DNA of 7,583 nucleotides from an uncultured Porphyromonas sp. (lineage in GTDB: Bacteria; Bacteroidota; Bacteroidia; Bacteroidales; Porphyromonadaceae): assembly GCA_943912835.1 (NCBI GenBank), contig CALTVJ010000071.1:1-7583 (forward strand), given 5' to 3'. Position numbers and translations under genes: made by a program. Below, piece after piece: positions 5,639-7,583 of this stretch (positions within the stretch are counted from its first letter, which is position 1; the number at the start of each line of letters is the position of its first letter). The notes beneath the pieces are model-generated. The model was given only the letters and a program-made list of their open reading frames with translations, did not search any database and was not told the DNA's origin.

Positions 5639-7583
5639 TTGTTTGCATCGCAGAGAAACCAAGTGTTGCCCGCGATATAGCCTCAATCCTAGGCGCAAGA
5701 CGTCGTGTCGGGCGTGGTGGGATTGGCTATATCGAGGGTAATGGCTATCAGGTAACTTGGTCTTTGGGGCATCTATGTACACTCAAAGAGCCACAAGACT
5801 ATGACCCTAGATGGCGCTCTTGGGCTACCAACACACTACCGATTATACCGCAACCCTTTGGTATAAAAGCTATCGAAAACGACAATTACAAAGAGCAGTT
5901 AGAAATTATCAAAGGGCTGATGCCTACTGCAACAGTGGTTATCAATTGTGGTGATGCTGGTCAAGAAGGAGAACTCATTCAACGCTGGATTCTCCAATAC
6001 TGCTCATGTACAGCTCCCGTCAAGCGACTATGGATTTCATCTCTAACAGACGAAGCCATACGAGAGGGATTCAACAACCTTCGTGATGCACAAGATTACC
6101 AAAGTTTATATGAAGCTGGCTTAGCGCGCGCCATCGGAGATTGGCTACTGGGGATGAATGCAACCCGACTATACACGACAATGTACAGTCCTGGTAGGGG
6201 GAATGTCCTCTCTATCGGACGTGTACAAACCCCAACATTAGCCTTAATCGTAGAGCGTCAAAAAGAAATTGACGAATTTGTCCCAGAAATCTATTGGGAG
6301 CTCAAAACCCAGTATAGAGGAACGATGTTCTCCAGCGAAAAAAGTCGCTATAAAACAAAAGAAGAAGCTCAAAGCATTTTACAAGAAATACAAGGCGAGA
6401 GTTTTGAAATAACAAACATCAAAAAAAAGAAAGGGAAAGAGCTTCCTCCACGCCTTTTTGATCTGACCAGTTTGCAAGTAGCGTGCAACAAGAAATTTGG
6501 GCTAACAGCTGAAGAGACACTATCTATCGCCCAAAAATTGTACGAATGGAAGCTCATTACCTATCCAAGGGTTGATACAACCTATCTGAGCGATGACCTC
6601 TACCCCAAAATACAGCAAATACTCATCGGGTTAGTAGGTTATCGAGATTTGACCGAAAGTCTTATTAGTTTGGGGGAGAAGCTCAAAAAGAGCAAAAAGG
6701 TATTTGACAACAGTAAGGTTACAGATCACCATGCAATCATACCAACAGGTCAGCCTGTTCATGGATTGAATGACAAAGAGCTCAAAGTCTTTGACCTTAT
6801 AGCGAAACACTTTATCTCAGCTTTTTATCCCGATTGCGAGTTTAGTGCTACCAATGTAAGTGGCAAGGTAAAACAGATAGGCTTCAAAGCAAATGGGAAA
6901 GAGATTTTAGTCCCTGGTTGGCGAGTTGTTTTTGGGCAACATGAGCTTGACGACGAAGACAATAATACAGATAAAGACGAAAAAATAAACAATTCAAACA
7001 AAGTGCTTCCGAGCTTCACGGTAGGCGAAACAGGTGTACACACTCCAGAACTCAAAGAAAAACAAACCTCTCCTCCCAAACTTTATACCGAGGCAACACT
7101 TCTCAGAGCTATGGAAACGGCAGGTAAGCTCGTAGATAATGAGGAGCTGAGGGAAGCAATGAAAGAGAATGGTATTGGTCGTCCATCTACGCGAGCTAAT
7201 ATCATTGAGACATTATTCAAACGTGGCTATATTATCAAAGAGAAACGTAGCTCTATTAAAGCCACAGATTTAGGGATACGCCTTGTTCAAACGATACAAT
7301 CTGACCTACTCAAGAGTGCAGAGCTCACCGGACAATGGGAGTATAAGTTAAGACAAATTGAACGAAAAGAATTACACGCTAAGGACTTCTTAGATGAACT
7401 AAAATTGATGGTCTACAGCATCGTAAACGAGGTATTAGCTCCCAAATCTCCGCCAAGTACTCCTCAAGATATGGTTCCCGTATCGCCTCCAATATGCCCT
7501 CTCTGTGGTATAGGGCGTGTCGTACGAGGTAAAACGACTTATGGGTGTAGCAATTACACTCAATGTTCATACCGTATAAGTTT
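5635..7583 (+). CDS. topB: DNA topoisomerase III, 3' end beyond the window
   Basis: This is a type IA topoisomerase, which cuts one DNA strand through a 5'-phosphotyrosine link, passes the other strand and reseals, resolving replication and recombination intermediates. I translated it by hand from the ATG at 5635, which overlaps the mannosidase stop by 4 bases; it stays open for 649 codons to the window edge. The N-terminal Toprim domain has the catalytic Glu in MIVCIAEKPSVA (E7) and the metal motif GDAGQEGEL (106-114), in which the usual second Asp of DxDxE is Gly109. LSIGRVQTPTLALIVERQ (about 192-209) is the family hallmark. ITYPRVDTTYLS (308-319) holds the active-site Tyr310. DHHAIIPT follows near 364-371, and ENGIGRPSTRANIIETLFKR near 512-531. 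Residues about 434-457 form an acidic, Asn-rich insert. The end carries CPLC-x13-C-x5-C (C621, C624, C638, C644), a C4 zinc-binding module of the topoisomerase type. E. coli TopB has 653 residues, so little should be missing. Confidence 0.96.
   Translation, partial: MIVCIAEKPSVARDIASILGARRRVGRGGIGYIEGNGYQVTWSLGHLCTLKEPQDYDPRWRSWATNTLPIIPQPFGIKAIENDNYKEQLEIIKGLMPTATVVINCGDAGQEGELIQRWILQYCSCTAPVKRLWISSLTDEAIREGFNNLRDAQDYQSLYEAGLARAIGDWLLGMNATRLYTTMYSPGRGNVLSIGRVQTPTLALIVERQKEIDEFVPEIYWELKTQYRGTMFSSEKSRYKTKEEAQSILQEIQGESFEITNIKKKKGKELPPRLFDLTSLQVACNKKFGLTAEETLSIAQKLYEWKLITYPRVDTTYLSDDLYPKIQQILIGLVGYRDLTESLISLGEKLKKSKKVFDNSKVTDHHAIIPTGQPVHGLNDKELKVFDLIAKHFISAFYPDCEFSATNVSGKVKQIGFKANGKEILVPGWRVVFGQHELDDEDNNTDKDEKINNSNKVLPSFTVGETGVHTPELKEKQTSPPKLYTEATLLRAMETAGKLVDNEELREAMKENGIGRPSTRANIIETLFKRGYIIKEKRSSIKATDLGIRLVQTIQSDLLKSAELTGQWEYKLRQIERKELHAKDFLDELKLMVYSIVNEVLAPKSPPSTPQDMVPVSPPICPLCGIGRVVRGKTTYGCSNYTQCSYRIS
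6423..6429 (+). other. In-frame A_AAA_AAG slippery heptamer inside topB
   Basis: Codons AAA-AAA-AAG (Lys263-265 of topB, within an eight-A run at 6421-6428) create the X_XXY_YYZ heptamer in the reading frame that E. coli dnaX uses for programmed -1 frameshifting. A -1 slip would reach TGA at 6459-6461, giving a product of about 274 residues: Toprim plus part of the core, without Tyr310. A purine-rich AGGCGAG lies about 25 bases upstream, and a weak GGAA/TTCC hairpin (6434-6446) lies downstream. Whether it functions is uncertain; A-runs are common in Lys-rich stretches. Confidence 0.25.

Noticed and set aside
6825..7079. 84-codon minus-strand frame opposite topB with a Ser-rich run
   Set aside because: The Ser-rich run is simply the complement of the acidic, A-rich insert codons of topB; no independent evidence supports it.

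Overview
The window looks like a chromosomal segment from a member of the Bacteroidales, most likely Porphyromonas or a close relative. The evidence is moderate-to-low GC DNA, almost no Shine-Dalgarno sequences, a TAnnTTTG promoter-like element ahead of the first gene, a secreted GH92 mannosidase, a MeaB GTPase of the form used with methylmalonyl-CoA mutase, and a topoisomerase III with the DAGQEGEL Toprim motif that I recall from Bacteroidetes. The genus assignment is inference; phylum and order are better supported.

Layout, all on the + strand and almost gap-free: (1) 71-1348, an exported protein of unknown function with a TPR-like N-terminal part, one clear PD40/WD40-like blade and a C-terminal coiled coil; (2) 1345-2220, a uridine phosphorylase-type nucleoside phosphorylase; (3) 2234-3352, a MeaB/ArgK-type P-loop GTPase; (4) 3377-5638, a secreted GH92 alpha-mannosidase with the catalytic acids intact and the residues linked to alpha-1,2 specificity; (5) 5635 to the window end, DNA topoisomerase III (topB), open to the right edge and cut off inside its C-terminal zinc-binding module. 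No non-coding stretch exceeds 70 bases.

Two of the four junctions are 4-base ATGA overlaps (genes 1/2 and 4/5), one gap is 13 bases (2/3) and one is 24 bases (3/4). This suggests a single transcription unit, possibly with a second promoter before the mannosidase. The genes do not form one obvious pathway: nucleoside salvage, cobalamin-dependent mutase maintenance, glycan trimming and DNA topology sit next to an uncharacterised envelope protein. I read it as a housekeeping operon of mixed content.

I found no tRNA, rRNA, CRISPR array, insertion sequence or attachment site, and no convincing new system. The points most worth a second look are the unnamed TPR/PD40/coiled-coil protein, an in-frame A_AAA_AAG slippery heptamer inside topB, the DxGxE form of the topB metal-binding motif, and a GH92 enzyme with no SusC/D or other glycan-utilisation genes beside it in this window.
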